Shown piece after piece: positions 27,321-35,538 of a DNA stretch of 64,000 bases (position 1 is the stretch's first letter; the number at the start of each line of letters is the position of its first letter). The stretch spans positions 113,157-177,156 of the forward strand of contig NZ_JAZDRJ010000010.1 of NCBI RefSeq assembly GCF_047501535.1, in the 5' to 3' direction. The translations under genes and the position numbers were made by a program. The notes beneath the pieces are model-generated. The model worked only from the letters and a program-made list of their open reading frames with translations. It had not been told where the DNA came from and ran no database searches. The stretch is from Yanghanlia sp047501535. GTDB lineage: Bacteria > Pseudomonadota > Gammaproteobacteria > Burkholderiales > Burkholderiaceae_B.

Positions 27321-28225
27321 CAGACTGCTCCTATGTATTGCGATTGCACCATTTCCAGGCCGGGGCGGCCATACCAATAGCCATTGCAGGCGGCGGCAGG
27401 CATGCGCGGCTCAAGTTCAGCATGCGCTTGCTCCGCACTTTTTTCACCGTCCAGAACGGCCTTGAACGCTCTCACCACCTCGTCCATATACTGCGATTGA
27501 GGGCTGAGCCGGATCACATCAACGCCCAGTTGGGAGAGTTCATCCAGCTCGTGGATCAGACTGTACACATGTGCAGATTGGGTCTGTATGCCATTGATGG
27601 TGAGGAAATCCTGCGCCTCGCGGGTTTGCATCAACAAGCCATCCGGATGATCCATGCAGACATACTGGCAGTTGTCTTTGGGAAGATTGCGATTGCGCGC
27701 GGTAAAGCAGCGCGCCGAGAATGCCAGCGGCATGCGACCATAGGCAAAGACTTCTGTCTGCATGCCTTGCGGCCTGTCCTGTTGCAGGCGATGCAAACCG
27801 GCACGGCCCATTTCCAAAGGCATGACCCAACGGTGTGCGCCTGCCTGGGCCAGAACATCCAGTGTGGGCTTGCTGTAGATGTTCAGATATGGCCCGGCCA
27901 CAAACGGCCGCCCTTTCAAGTAGCGAACAGCGCCCATATCGTTGGCTTCCACCCCATAGTCGGGGTTGTCGGCCACCTTGCGCATCGTGTTTAGCTCTAC
28001 ATTCGATTCCAACAACACCTGAGTGGACAGCACCACTTCCTTGCCGGCCTCGCGCAGCATGTCGGCAACATCCAGCCAGTCTGGCAACCGCAATTCGTGG
28101 CGCCGTGAGCACACGGTTTCACCCAGATAAACAGTATCCACCGGCCATTCCCGGACAGACTCATAAAACTGCAATGTAGCCACCCGCGGCCAATAGTATT
28201 GCAGGGGTCCAAGAGCGATCTTCAT
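27320..28225 (-). CDS. ubiV: UbiV, [4Fe-4S] U32-family protein of O2-independent ubiquinone synthesis
   Basis: A 301-residue member of peptidase family U32. With UbiU it hydroxylates the quinone ring without oxygen, as shown for the E. coli pair. Four cysteines in the expected pattern for a [4Fe-4S] cluster are C39, C173, C186 and C190. AGAGGAAA precedes the ATG. It lies 31 nt after ubiU and overlaps ubiT by one base. The three genes imply that this organism makes ubiquinone under low oxygen, for example during denitrification. Confidence 0.92.
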   Translation of the reverse strand: MKIALGPLQYYWPRVATLQFYESVREWPVDTVYLGETVCSRRHELRLPDWLDVADMLREAGKEVVLSTQVLLESNVELNTMRKVADNPDYGVEANDMGAVRYLKGRPFVAGPYLNIYSKPTLDVLAQAGAHRWVMPLEMGRAGLHRLQQDRPQGMQTEVFAYGRMPLAFSARCFTARNRNLPKDNCQYVCMDHPDGLLMQTREAQDFLTINGIQTQSAHVYSLIHELDELSQLGVDVIRLSPQSQYMDEVVRAFKAVLDGEKSAEQAHAELEPRMPAAACNGYWYGRPGLEMVQSQYIGAV

Positions 28226-28256
28226 GTTTTCCTCTTTGATTCAATAGGGTAGAACG

Positions 28257-29309
28257 CTATTTCCAGGGGCGGTGATAGGCACCCAGCGTCTGCTGCTGGC
28301 CTTCTGCCACTTTGGCCAGTTCTGCTGACCAGGCGGGGCGTACGGAATAACGGGCCGCATTCGCGCTTGCCGTGTCAATGGCCTGGCGCCATACCCGAGT
28401 AACCTGCGCCACATAGGCCGGACTACGCTGGCGGCCTTCTATCTTGACGGCCTTCACGCCCATCTCCATAAGCTTGGGCAGGATCTCCAGCGTATTAAGA
28501 CTGGTTGGTTCTTCCAGGGCGTAGTAGTTTTCACCCGCCACATCAAAGCGGCCCTTGCACAAAGTGGGATAGCCTGCGTTTTCGCTCTTGGAATAGCGGT
28601 CGATCAGAACGCCGTTCAGGCGCGACTCCAACCCTTGCGGAGTATCTTGCCAACGCACGTGGCGGGCAGGCGAACACACGCCGTGGGTGTTAGGCGACTC
28701 GCCCGTTGTGTAGGAAGACAGCGCACAACGGCCTTCCACCATCACACACAAACTGCCAAAGCCGAATACCTCGATCTCTACCGGGGTGTTCTCGGTGACC
28801 TGTTCAACTTGTGTGATCGACAACACGCGCGGCAAGACAGCCCGCTGTATGCCGAAGTGCTCATGGTAGAAATTGATGGCTTCGTAATTGGTCGCCGAAC
28901 CCTGCACCGATAGATGCAGGCGCAGATCCGGATGCGTGGCCGCCGCGTAGGCCATCAGCCCAGGGTCAGCGACAATGACCGCATCGACACCCGATTCTGC
29001 GGCACGATCCATGGCGCCACGCCACTCTTGCCAAGCATCGGGCTGTGGGTAGGTATTAAGTGCTAGAAAGACTTTGCGCCCACGGTCATGAGCGTATCGT
29101 ATGCCTTCGGCGATCGCCGTGGCATCGAAATTCAAGCCGGCAAAATTACGCGCATTGGTGGCATCTCGAAAGCCCAGATAGACGCAATCGGCACCATGAT
29201 CAATTGCCGCTTTGAGGGACGGCAGGCTGCCCGCAGGGCAAACCAGCTCAAACCCGGCATCGACGGAACTGTCGATACCGGTTAATGAAACAAATCCAGT
29301 ACGTGACAT
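28257..29309 (-). CDS. ubiU: UbiU, [4Fe-4S] U32-family protein of O2-independent ubiquinone synthesis
   Basis: A 350-residue U32-family protein and partner of UbiV. The N-terminus has ELVCPAGSLPSLKAAIDHGAD-like residues, and a FGFGSLCVMVEGRC segment lies in the middle. The likely cluster ligands are C188, C195, C212 and C251. It is about 15-20 residues longer at the N-terminus than E. coli UbiU, so a start slightly downstream is possible. The ATG at 29309 falls inside one arm of a long inverted repeat, and an FNR-like site lies about 92 nt upstream. Confidence 0.92.
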   Translation of the reverse strand: MSRTGFVSLTGIDSSVDAGFELVCPAGSLPSLKAAIDHGADCVYLGFRDATNARNFAGLNFDATAIAEGIRYAHDRGRKVFLALNTYPQPDAWQEWRGAMDRAAESGVDAVIVADPGLMAYAAATHPDLRLHLSVQGSATNYEAINFYHEHFGIQRAVLPRVLSITQVEQVTENTPVEIEVFGFGSLCVMVEGRCALSSYTTGESPNTHGVCSPARHVRWQDTPQGLESRLNGVLIDRYSKSENAGYPTLCKGRFDVAGENYYALEEPTSLNTLEILPKLMEMGVKAVKIEGRQRSPAYVAQVTRVWRQAIDTASANAARYSVRPAWSAELAKVAEGQQQTLGAYHRPWK

Positions 29310-29389
29310 GAGCGCTTTACTAGAAGCCGAGACGACGTGCCGCGTCTCGGATCGGCATAGCCATAAACTATGCCGACAAAGCGCTCATG
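29307..29389 (-). repeat. Nested inverted repeats over the ubiU start (three-way junction)
   Basis: The outer arms CATGAGCGCTTT (29307-29318) and AAAGCGCTCATG (29378-29389) are perfect 12-bp complements. Inside are two perfect hairpins: CCGAGACG/CGTCTCGG (29327-29334 with 29343-29350) and TCGGCATAG/CTATGCCGA (29352-29360 with 29368-29376). The right-hand member of the outer stem on the minus strand contains the ubiU start codon. It may be a leader RNA fold, a terminator for the upstream gene, or a small repeat element. Confidence 0.6.
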
Positions 29390-29394
29390 CTGCC

Positions 29395-29408
29395 TTGATA
29401 GTTGTTAA
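29395..29408 (-). promoter_or_regulatory. FNR-like site upstream of ubiU
   Basis: TTGATAGTTGTTAA matches 8 of 10 defined positions of TTGAT-N4-ATCAA. Its centre (29401.5) is 29.5 bp before CATAGT (29372-29367 on the minus strand), a 4/6 match to TATAAT. That is the spacing of a class II FNR promoter, with transcription starting near 29360. E. coli ubiUV is FNR-activated; here the site is predicted only. Confidence 0.5.
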
Positions 29409-30103
29409 GCTATCACCTTGACTTTGAGTTCTCCCAGGCCTTGAACCGCACCAACCATGAGGTCGCCTGGCACGACCGCACCCACACCTTCAGGCGTGCC
29501 GGTAAAGATGAGGTCGCCTGCCTTCAATTCGAACAGGCCCGAAAGATAGGAAATGGCCTCAGCGACTTTCCAGATCATCTGATCCACATTACCGCTTTGG
29601 CGGGTTTCCCCATTAACAGACAAGGTAATGGCCGCCTGATCCATGCTGCCGACAGTCTGCGCAGGATAAATCGGCCCCATGGGAGCGCCAAAGTCAAAGG
29701 CTTTTCCGATTTCCCAAGGGCGGCCCTGTTTCTTGGCCACCCCTTGCAGGTCGCGACGTGTCATGTCCAGGCCAACGGCATAACCATAAATCGCAGCAGC
29801 CGCCTGCTCCAGGGTGAGATCACGCCCTCCACTGCTCAACGCCACCACCAATTCGATTTCGTAATGGAGATCGGACGTTAGCGGGGGGTAAGGCAGCTCG
29901 CCGGTCTGCCCTTCTGGAACATACAACACGGCATCCGCCGGTTTACAGAAAAAGAAGGGGTCTTCACGCCCGGTAAAACCCATTTCCTTGGCATGTTCGA
30001 CATAATTGCGGCCGACGCAGTAGATGCGACGCACTGGAAAGGCCGCGTCAGACCCGACAACCGGAATCAGGGTGGGCGCTTGAGCAGGAAAGACGGTTTT
30101 CAT
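29405..30103 (-). CDS. Fumarylacetoacetate hydrolase family protein
   Basis: A 232-residue member of the FAH superfamily, which cleaves or decarboxylates acylpyruvate-type substrates using a divalent metal. Seen are the IYCVGRNYVEHAKEMG opening, the metal-binding HYEIELVVAL pair of Glu residues, and GDLIFTGTPEGVG near the end. The short single-domain form resembles YcgM or fumarylpyruvate hydrolase. Its substrate cannot be fixed. It follows ppa by 5 nt and is probably co-transcribed with it, with no obvious metabolic link. Confidence 0.85.
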   Translation of the reverse strand: MKTVFPAQAPTLIPVVGSDAAFPVRRIYCVGRNYVEHAKEMGFTGREDPFFFCKPADAVLYVPEGQTGELPYPPLTSDLHYEIELVVALSSGGRDLTLEQAAAAIYGYAVGLDMTRRDLQGVAKKQGRPWEIGKAFDFGAPMGPIYPAQTVGSMDQAAITLSVNGETRQSGNVDQMIWKVAEAISYLSGLFELKAGDLIFTGTPEGVGAVVPGDLMVGAVQGLGELKVKVIA

Positions 30104-30108
30104 GAAGT

Positions 30109-30642
30109 TCAGGCTCCGGCGTTGTAACGTGCCACGCTTTCGGTGATTTCCTTCGCGGCAGCCTCAGGGCCTTCCCAGCCTTGTACCTTGACCCACTTGC
30201 CTTTCTCGAGATCTTTGTAGTGCTCGAAGAAGTGACGGATCTGCTCCAGCACTTCCTTGGACACGTCGTCGGTGGACTTGAGATGGCTGTAGACGGGATA
30301 GAGCTTGGTGATCGGCACAGCCAACAATTTGGCATCCAACCCGCTTTCGTCTTCCATCTTCAGCATACCCAGGGCGCGACAAGTTACCACTGCACCAACC
30401 TGAATGGGGAATGGAGTCATGACCAGCACGTCTACCGGGTCGCCATCGTCGGACAAAGTCTGAGGAATGTAGCCGTAGTTGCACGGATAGTGCATAGCAG
30501 TCAGCATGAAGCGATCAACAAATACGGCGCCGGTGTCTTTATCTACCTCGTATTTAACGGGATCGGCATTCATGGGAATTTCAATGACGACGTTGAATTC
30601 GTCTGGCAACTTATTGCCCGCGGGCACGCGGTCTAGACTCAT
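30109..30642 (-). CDS. ppa: Inorganic pyrophosphatase (family I)
   Basis: A 177-residue cytosolic enzyme hydrolysing pyrophosphate and driving biosynthetic reactions forward. The catalytic signature DDGDPVDVLV and the upstream YEVDKDTGAVFVDRF and YPCNYGYIPQT are intact. The ATG at 30642 (MSLDRVPAG) has AAGG at proper spacing; the longer in-frame start at 30687 would run into hemY and is rejected. It lies 41 nt after the hemY stop. Confidence 0.95.
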   Translation of the reverse strand: MSLDRVPAGNKLPDEFNVVIEIPMNADPVKYEVDKDTGAVFVDRFMLTAMHYPCNYGYIPQTLSDDGDPVDVLVMTPFPIQVGAVVTCRALGMLKMEDESGLDAKLLAVPITKLYPVYSHLKSTDDVSKEVLEQIRHFFEHYKDLEKGKWVKVQGWEGPEAAAKEITESVARYNAGA

Positions 30643-30683
30643 GCTGTCAACCTTGCTAGAAAATTTATGTGAAAAATAATTAA

Positions 30684-32186
30684 TCAACGTTCCCGGCGCG
30701 GGCCGTCAGAAGTCTGACTCAGGTCTACACCGGGAATGGGAGCGCTGTCGAAGTACTCGTCCAGGCCGTCGTGATCAGAACCGGGCGATTTTACTTTGTT
30801 TGCCTTTGGCGCTGCGGGTGGCTTGGCCGCAGCATCGCTTGTTGCGTCTTCCACCACGTAATCAACGGCGCTGGCCGCAATGGGAACTTCCAGTGCCGGG
30901 TCTGCAGCAGGTATTTCTTCGGCCAAGGCAACGTCGATCAGAGTGGGGTCGCGCGTCATGTCGGCCGCCGGCAGATGGCGGTTGCGTGGCAACACCGGCA
31001 ATACCCCTACAACCCCGGCGGCCAGACGCCAGTGCTTCATGGCGTCTTCGGGGCGGCCCAGGCTGTCGTAAAGATTGCCCAATAGCGCGTGGATGCGCAT
31101 ATCGCTGCGCAAAACCATACTGCGTTTAAGGTAGCGCTCGCCCGGCCCCCACAGCTGCCCTGTGAGGCACAAATTACCCATCGCCGCGAGCAAGGCAGGG
31201 TCATCGGGGTGCCGTTTCAACCATTCTTCCGCTTTAGCCAAACGCCGCGAGACATGCTGCGGCGGACACTGGGAATACGCACTCAACAGCCGTGGGTCAG
31301 GCTGAACAGAAATGGCGGCTTCCAGAATGCGCGAGGCTTCATCGTGGTTGCCTTCTGCCGTCTGAATGCCTGCCGCCGCCAGTGCGATATCCGGCAGACT
31401 GCGCTCTTCCGAGCGCAAATCCCCCCATATGGCTTTGAAGCCGGAGGCGCCAGCGGTATGTAATCGCGCCGCCGCAGACATTTCTATCAGCTGGAGCGCC
31501 TCGTCTTTTTCTATAACCCCACGGCGTAGCAGCAAGCGAGTCAGGTCGTAAACCCGATCGTAGTTGCGCAATTGACGATGCGCGCGCAGCAATAAACGGG
31601 TGGCGTGCAAATAACGCGAGCTGGCGTCCTGCAACGGCTGCAACAGGGCCAGTGCATCTTGCGGGCGGTTCTGGTCCAAATACATTTCCGCCGCAACAAT
31701 GGCCCAGGCCTCTCGCAGCCGCAAATCCTCGCCGGCGGCTTGCTTGGCGATTTCCAGCGCTTTATCGCGCTGCCCATACTCGCCCAAATGGTGGTTAGCA
31801 TCTGCCGAAGCCAGGCTGGCTAGCACTTTGCGCTTCTCTGAACGCGTGCGGTTCACAACCCGGCTGAAATCCTTGTCGGCATTGACGTACTTCCCTTCCA
31901 AAACGTTAATCCAGCCGCTTTCCAAAGACTCTTGATCGCGCCGCACGGAGCGCCGCAAACGCCAGCTACGGAAACGTTCGGGGCGATCTCCCACCCAAGA
32001 AAACACCCGGAGCAAGAAGTAAAGAATGGCGAAGGATGTAATAAGCAGCAAAACAGCCAGCGTGAGAGAAAGCTCAATGCGCCACGGCTGCGCCACAATC
32101 ACTACATTGCCGCTGTGGTCGCGCAGCACCAGTGCTAAAGCCACGGCTGCAGCAACGACCACGATGGTCCAGAACCAGGTACGCAT
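30684..32186 (-). CDS. hemY: HemY-like inner-membrane TPR protein
   Basis: A 500-residue protein with two N-terminal TM helices (about 3-22 and 42-62), a HemY-type N-terminal region (RSVRRDQESLESGWINVLEGKY) and a long TPR-rich cytoplasmic or periplasmic part. Its final 90 or so residues are Ala/Pro-rich and look disordered. HemY is conserved beside heme genes but its exact role in tetrapyrrole synthesis is not settled. It follows hemX by 3 nt (TAAgccATG) and ends the hemCDXY run. Confidence 0.88.
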   Translation of the reverse strand: MRTWFWTIVVVAAAVALALVLRDHSGNVVIVAQPWRIELSLTLAVLLLITSFAILYFLLRVFSWVGDRPERFRSWRLRRSVRRDQESLESGWINVLEGKYVNADKDFSRVVNRTRSEKRKVLASLASADANHHLGEYGQRDKALEIAKQAAGEDLRLREAWAIVAAEMYLDQNRPQDALALLQPLQDASSRYLHATRLLLRAHRQLRNYDRVYDLTRLLLRRGVIEKDEALQLIEMSAAARLHTAGASGFKAIWGDLRSEERSLPDIALAAAGIQTAEGNHDEASRILEAAISVQPDPRLLSAYSQCPPQHVSRRLAKAEEWLKRHPDDPALLAAMGNLCLTGQLWGPGERYLKRSMVLRSDMRIHALLGNLYDSLGRPEDAMKHWRLAAGVVGVLPVLPRNRHLPAADMTRDPTLIDVALAEEIPAADPALEVPIAASAVDYVVEDATSDAAAKPPAAPKANKVKSPGSDHDGLDEYFDSAPIPGVDLSQTSDGPRRER

Positions 32187-32189
32187 GGC

Positions 32190-33611
32190 TTAGCTCTCCA
32201 ACTGCTCTTCGGCCTGCCCCGATTGGGCGTCGGGCTCAGTCTCAGGGGGTGTATCTGCAGAGCCTTCTTCACTTGCTTCCGGCTGAGTGCGGGGGGCGTC
32301 ACCCTCTTCCTCACCGGCTTCCGGCGTTATACCTTCGGCAGCGCCCGCTTCTTCGGCAACCGCTGCAGGCGGGTTAGACGCCGCAGGCTCCCCCGCACCA
32401 AAACTGCGTGACTGCTCATCCCGCAAAGCCGTCAGTGCCTGCAATGTATTTTCTACCGTTGGTAGTTCGGCGTCGATGCTGGCATCGGCCATATGACGGG
32501 CCATGCGCAAGGCTTTCCGTGTCAGAGGCGAGGATTCATCGTAGCGGCTCTCAATGGCCTTGACCACCGCTTCGGTTTCCGTTTTCCAGATTTCTGGTTG
32601 GCGCATCATCAGAGCAAGTTGGGCCGTCATGACACGCGTGCGCAGGTTGTCGCGGAAGCGAGTCGCCTGATCGGGGGACATCAGCAAGGCGCTGGCATCG
32701 TCCACACGCCGCACTTCAATGAACTGCCCCAGATCGTCGCGCAGAGAATCCCATGCACCCTGCGACCACGTTCGTGTTGTATCCCAAGCCCGTTCCCACC
32801 AGCGGCCATCCTCACCCTGAGCGGGAGGTACGGTAGGTGCCGGCTGTTCGCGCGGGGTTTCGTCTCGTGGGGAGGCAGGCTTTCCGCCCTCCTTTTCGGG
32901 CATGATGAGCGGCGCTTCAGTCAGAAGCACTGCAAGTTCTTCCAACTGAGCGGAAAACGCCGCGATATCGATGGTGGCAGCAGCCCGCAGGCGGTCGAGG
33001 TCACCATTCAGGGTTTGCTGTAGTGAGGCCAGCGATGAACGGTTGGCGCGTGCCAACTGCGCTTGAGCGGACTCAAGCGCCACGATGGCGTTGCGCACAT
33101 TGCCTCCCAGTTGCAGCTGTTGTTGCGCAATGGTGACGAGATGGTCAACGTCATTCAGCAACACCAGCTCTGAGCCGCGATCCGTCATGCTGCGCAAGGC
33201 TTCGTCTAGGTCGCGAATGATGGCTGAGGCTTCAGCCAACTGCCCTTGCAGGCCTTCCATGCGCGCTTCCTGCTGTTCAACCCGCTCAAGCAGGCTTTGA
33301 ACCTGGGCGGAGGTGCGCCCCACAACGGTTTCACTACCAGCAAGCTGCTCGGATAACCGGGCAGACAATTCTGTTTGGGATTCTTGCGCTTTTCTGTGCT
33401 GCTGCCAAAGCCCACCTGAAAGGCCAACGGCCACCAGCGCAAGAACCAGCGCTGCAGGTGCCAGAATGGTGCGCGAACCACTCTTGGTGCTGGCAGCTTC
33501 GGGGGAGGCGTCCCCTGTGGGCGGCACTCTCTTGTTCGCCGGAGTCGTCAGAACAGAAGACTGGGTACGTGCGCGGTCGTCTTTCGACATATCGGTTTTC
33601 TTATCAGTCAT
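32190..33611 (-). CDS. hemX: HemX-like membrane protein (annotated uroporphyrinogen-III C-methyltransferase)
   Basis: A 473-residue protein with a cytoplasmic N-tail, one TM helix near 48-70 (ILAPAALVLALVAVGLSGGL), a coiled coil at about 75-150 and a HemX domain including DDLGQFIEVRRVDD. No methyltransferase catalytic motif is visible, so the family's enzyme name is probably misleading and a structural or regulatory role is likelier. The C-terminal 80 residues are Glu/Pro/Ala-rich and low complexity. It lies between hemD and hemY. Confidence 0.88.
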   Translation of the reverse strand: MTDKKTDMSKDDRARTQSSVLTTPANKRVPPTGDASPEAASTKSGSRTILAPAALVLALVAVGLSGGLWQQHRKAQESQTELSARLSEQLAGSETVVGRTSAQVQSLLERVEQQEARMEGLQGQLAEASAIIRDLDEALRSMTDRGSELVLLNDVDHLVTIAQQQLQLGGNVRNAIVALESAQAQLARANRSSLASLQQTLNGDLDRLRAAATIDIAAFSAQLEELAVLLTEAPLIMPEKEGGKPASPRDETPREQPAPTVPPAQGEDGRWWERAWDTTRTWSQGAWDSLRDDLGQFIEVRRVDDASALLMSPDQATRFRDNLRTRVMTAQLALMMRQPEIWKTETEAVVKAIESRYDESSPLTRKALRMARHMADASIDAELPTVENTLQALTALRDEQSRSFGAGEPAASNPPAAVAEEAGAAEGITPEAGEEEGDAPRTQPEASEEGSADTPPETEPDAQSGQAEEQLES

Positions 33612-33626
33612 GGCCGGATTGTAAAC

Positions 33627-34439
33627 CTATGGTTCCGCCGTTGGCCCTGCCACGGCATGAATTGCCTGAACGATGGAGTCATCGTCCGGCGTGCAAAGCG
33701 CAATACGCACTGCATCGTGTATGCGCCTAGCCTCGAATACTGATTGTAGCGTTGCCCCAATGCGTTCGTGGATAACAATAAAGGTGGACATTGACCAAGC
33801 GGCCAACAGGCACTTTGCCTCAAGCCGTTTAGCCATCGCCTGGACCCCTTCGCTACTAGTCAAAAGGAAAACGCAATGTTGCGGGCGCTGCAATGCCCGG
33901 GAAAGGTTATTTGTAGCAGTTTCCGGCCAGGGTGCGGCCACCCTTTCGTAAACCGGCAGAAATTCGACTTGGGCGCCGGACGCAGTCAACGTCTGCGCCA
34001 GCCAGCCCCGGCCTTGCGTGCCTCTGACAATCAGAACGCGTCGCATAGTCGTGCCGCGCTGCTGCAAAAGCGCCAGCAGCGCTTCGGAATCCTGGTCAAC
34101 GGCGTCAGCGGGGGGATGAACGATGGCATGGGCAGGCAAGCCCCCGCGCAACAGCGCTTGTGCACTGCTGGCGCCAACTGTGGCGGCTACCGTAGCCTGA
34201 GGCCACCGTTGCGCCAAGCCGCCATTTGCCGCCCAAATATCCAGATAACGCTGGGCGGCGTAGCGACTGACAAATACGATGACATCGTAATTTTCGGGTG
34301 CGGGAACTCTGGAAAGAGGCAGGGGCTGAATCGCCAAAGCTGGCAGTTCGGCCACTGCCATGCCCGACTCCCGAAGGCGCTGCGGCACAGAGCCGTTGCG
34401 GCCTTCGGGGCGGGTGAGGAAAACCTGTGTGGCGATCAT
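33627..34439 (-). CDS. hemD: Uroporphyrinogen-III synthase HemD
   Basis: HemD closes and inverts ring D of hydroxymethylbilane to make uroporphyrinogen III. The 270-residue protein has the two Rossmann-like halves typical of the poorly conserved family, with VFVSRYAAQRYLDIW, RVLIVRGTQGRGWLAQTL and VFLLTSSEGVQAMAKRL. Position directly after hemC (26 nt) and before hemX supports the call. ATG start at 34439. Confidence 0.9.
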   Translation of the reverse strand: MIATQVFLTRPEGRNGSVPQRLRESGMAVAELPALAIQPLPLSRVPAPENYDVIVFVSRYAAQRYLDIWAANGGLAQRWPQATVAATVGASSAQALLRGGLPAHAIVHPPADAVDQDSEALLALLQQRGTTMRRVLIVRGTQGRGWLAQTLTASGAQVEFLPVYERVAAPWPETATNNLSRALQRPQHCVFLLTSSEGVQAMAKRLEAKCLLAAWSMSTFIVIHERIGATLQSVFEARRIHDAVRIALCTPDDDSIVQAIHAVAGPTAEP

Positions 34440-34465
34440 GCCGCGCTGTACGGCCCGAACGCGGT

Positions 34466-35407
34466 TCAGGCTGTAGGTGGCAGCAAGCGCGCCAGAATGG
34501 CATCGGCGCCCTGAGCCAGTAGTTCACGAGCCGCGGCTTCTCCCAGATGCAAGGCATCGGAAGCTTCGCCACTGCGATGACTACGAATGATTTTCGTGCC
34601 GTCGGGTTCGGCCACGAGCGCCTGCACCGTAAGCTGGCTGCCGCTAACCTGCGCAAAGGCAGCCAAGGGCACCTGACATGAACCGCCTAACACACGAGAT
34701 ACCGCGCGCTCTGCGATGGCACAAGCCGTGGTTTCGGGGCAGCTTAGCGGTTGCAACCATTCGGCTAAATCACTCCGTGATTCGAGGATTTCGATACCCA
34801 AAGCCCCTTGTCCGGCAGAGGGCAGACTGATCTCGGGTTCGAGCAGGCCACGTATACGATTTTGTAAACCGAGGCGGCGCAGACCGGCTGCGGCCAGCAC
34901 GATGGCATCGTACTCGCCGCGATCCAGCTTGCCCAAACGGGTATCGAGGTTGCCCCGTAGGGGTTTAACCTTCAGCTTCGGAAAGCGTGCGCGAATCTGT
35001 GATTCGCGTCGCAGACTGGATGTGCCCACCACCGCCCCTTCAGGCAGTTCCTCAAGCGAGGCATAGCCGGACGATACAAAAGCGTCGCGAGGGTCGTCGC
35101 GTTCCATAATGACCGGAAGGCTGAAGGGCGTGGTCAGGTCGACGGGAACATCCTTGAGCGAATGCACGGCGATATCCGCCCTGCCATCCAGCAAGGCGGT
35201 CTCGAGTTCCTTGACGAACAGACCCTTGCCGCCCACTTTGGAAAGTGTGCGGTCGAGGATCTGGTCGCCCCGGGTTGTCATCTTCAGCAAGCTCACTTCA
35301 CATTCGGGGTAAAGCGCTTGCAAACGTGCCTGCACATGCTCGGCCTGCCAGAGCGCGAGCCGGCTGGCACGCGTAGCGATCACAAGTTTTGACGGATATT
35401 TCGACAT
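34466..35407 (-). CDS. hemC: Porphobilinogen deaminase (hydroxymethylbilane synthase)
   Basis: HemC polymerises four porphobilinogens. The 313-residue protein contains the substrate and cofactor residues in LKDVP (Asp86), TSSLRRESQIRA and the dipyrromethane-anchoring Cys244 in GGSCQVP. The ATG at 35407 comes two bases after the stop of the preceding 42-codon ORF (TAAgcATG) and has AGGG inside that ORF's end, so its translation is probably coupled to it. First enzyme gene of the heme block. Confidence 0.96.
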   Translation of the reverse strand: MSKYPSKLVIATRASRLALWQAEHVQARLQALYPECEVSLLKMTTRGDQILDRTLSKVGGKGLFVKELETALLDGRADIAVHSLKDVPVDLTTPFSLPVIMERDDPRDAFVSSGYASLEELPEGAVVGTSSLRRESQIRARFPKLKVKPLRGNLDTRLGKLDRGEYDAIVLAAAGLRRLGLQNRIRGLLEPEISLPSAGQGALGIEILESRSDLAEWLQPLSCPETTACAIAERAVSRVLGGSCQVPLAAFAQVSGSQLTVQALVAEPDGTKIIRSHRSGEASDALHLGEAAARELLAQGADAILARLLPPTA

Positions 35408-35409
35408 GC

Positions 35410-35538
35410 TTACCCTGCCAGATACCTGAATAACAAGGCTAACGCTATGCCGATGAGGGCCAGTATGCCCAGCCCTTGCAACAACGAAAGCCCCTTATCA
35501 GACTTCTTGTGATCAGATGAAGATTTAAACAGACTCAT
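35410..35538 (-). CDS. Unannotated 42-residue single-TM protein between terC and hemC
   Basis: Too short for most gene callers. Translation gives MSLFKSSSDHKKSDKG, then a hydrophobic segment (about residues 18-38, LLQGLGILALIGIALALLF) and RYLAG. The N-terminus is basic and polar, as expected for a small inner-membrane protein with its N-terminus in the cytoplasm. The ATG lies inside the terC end (14-nt overlap), preceded by GGCGAGG, and the stop is two bases before the hemC ATG. Such tight packing on both sides argues for a real gene. I recognise no family. Confidence 0.6.
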   Translation of the reverse strand: MSLFKSSSDHKKSDKGLSLLQGLGILALIGIALALLFRYLAG

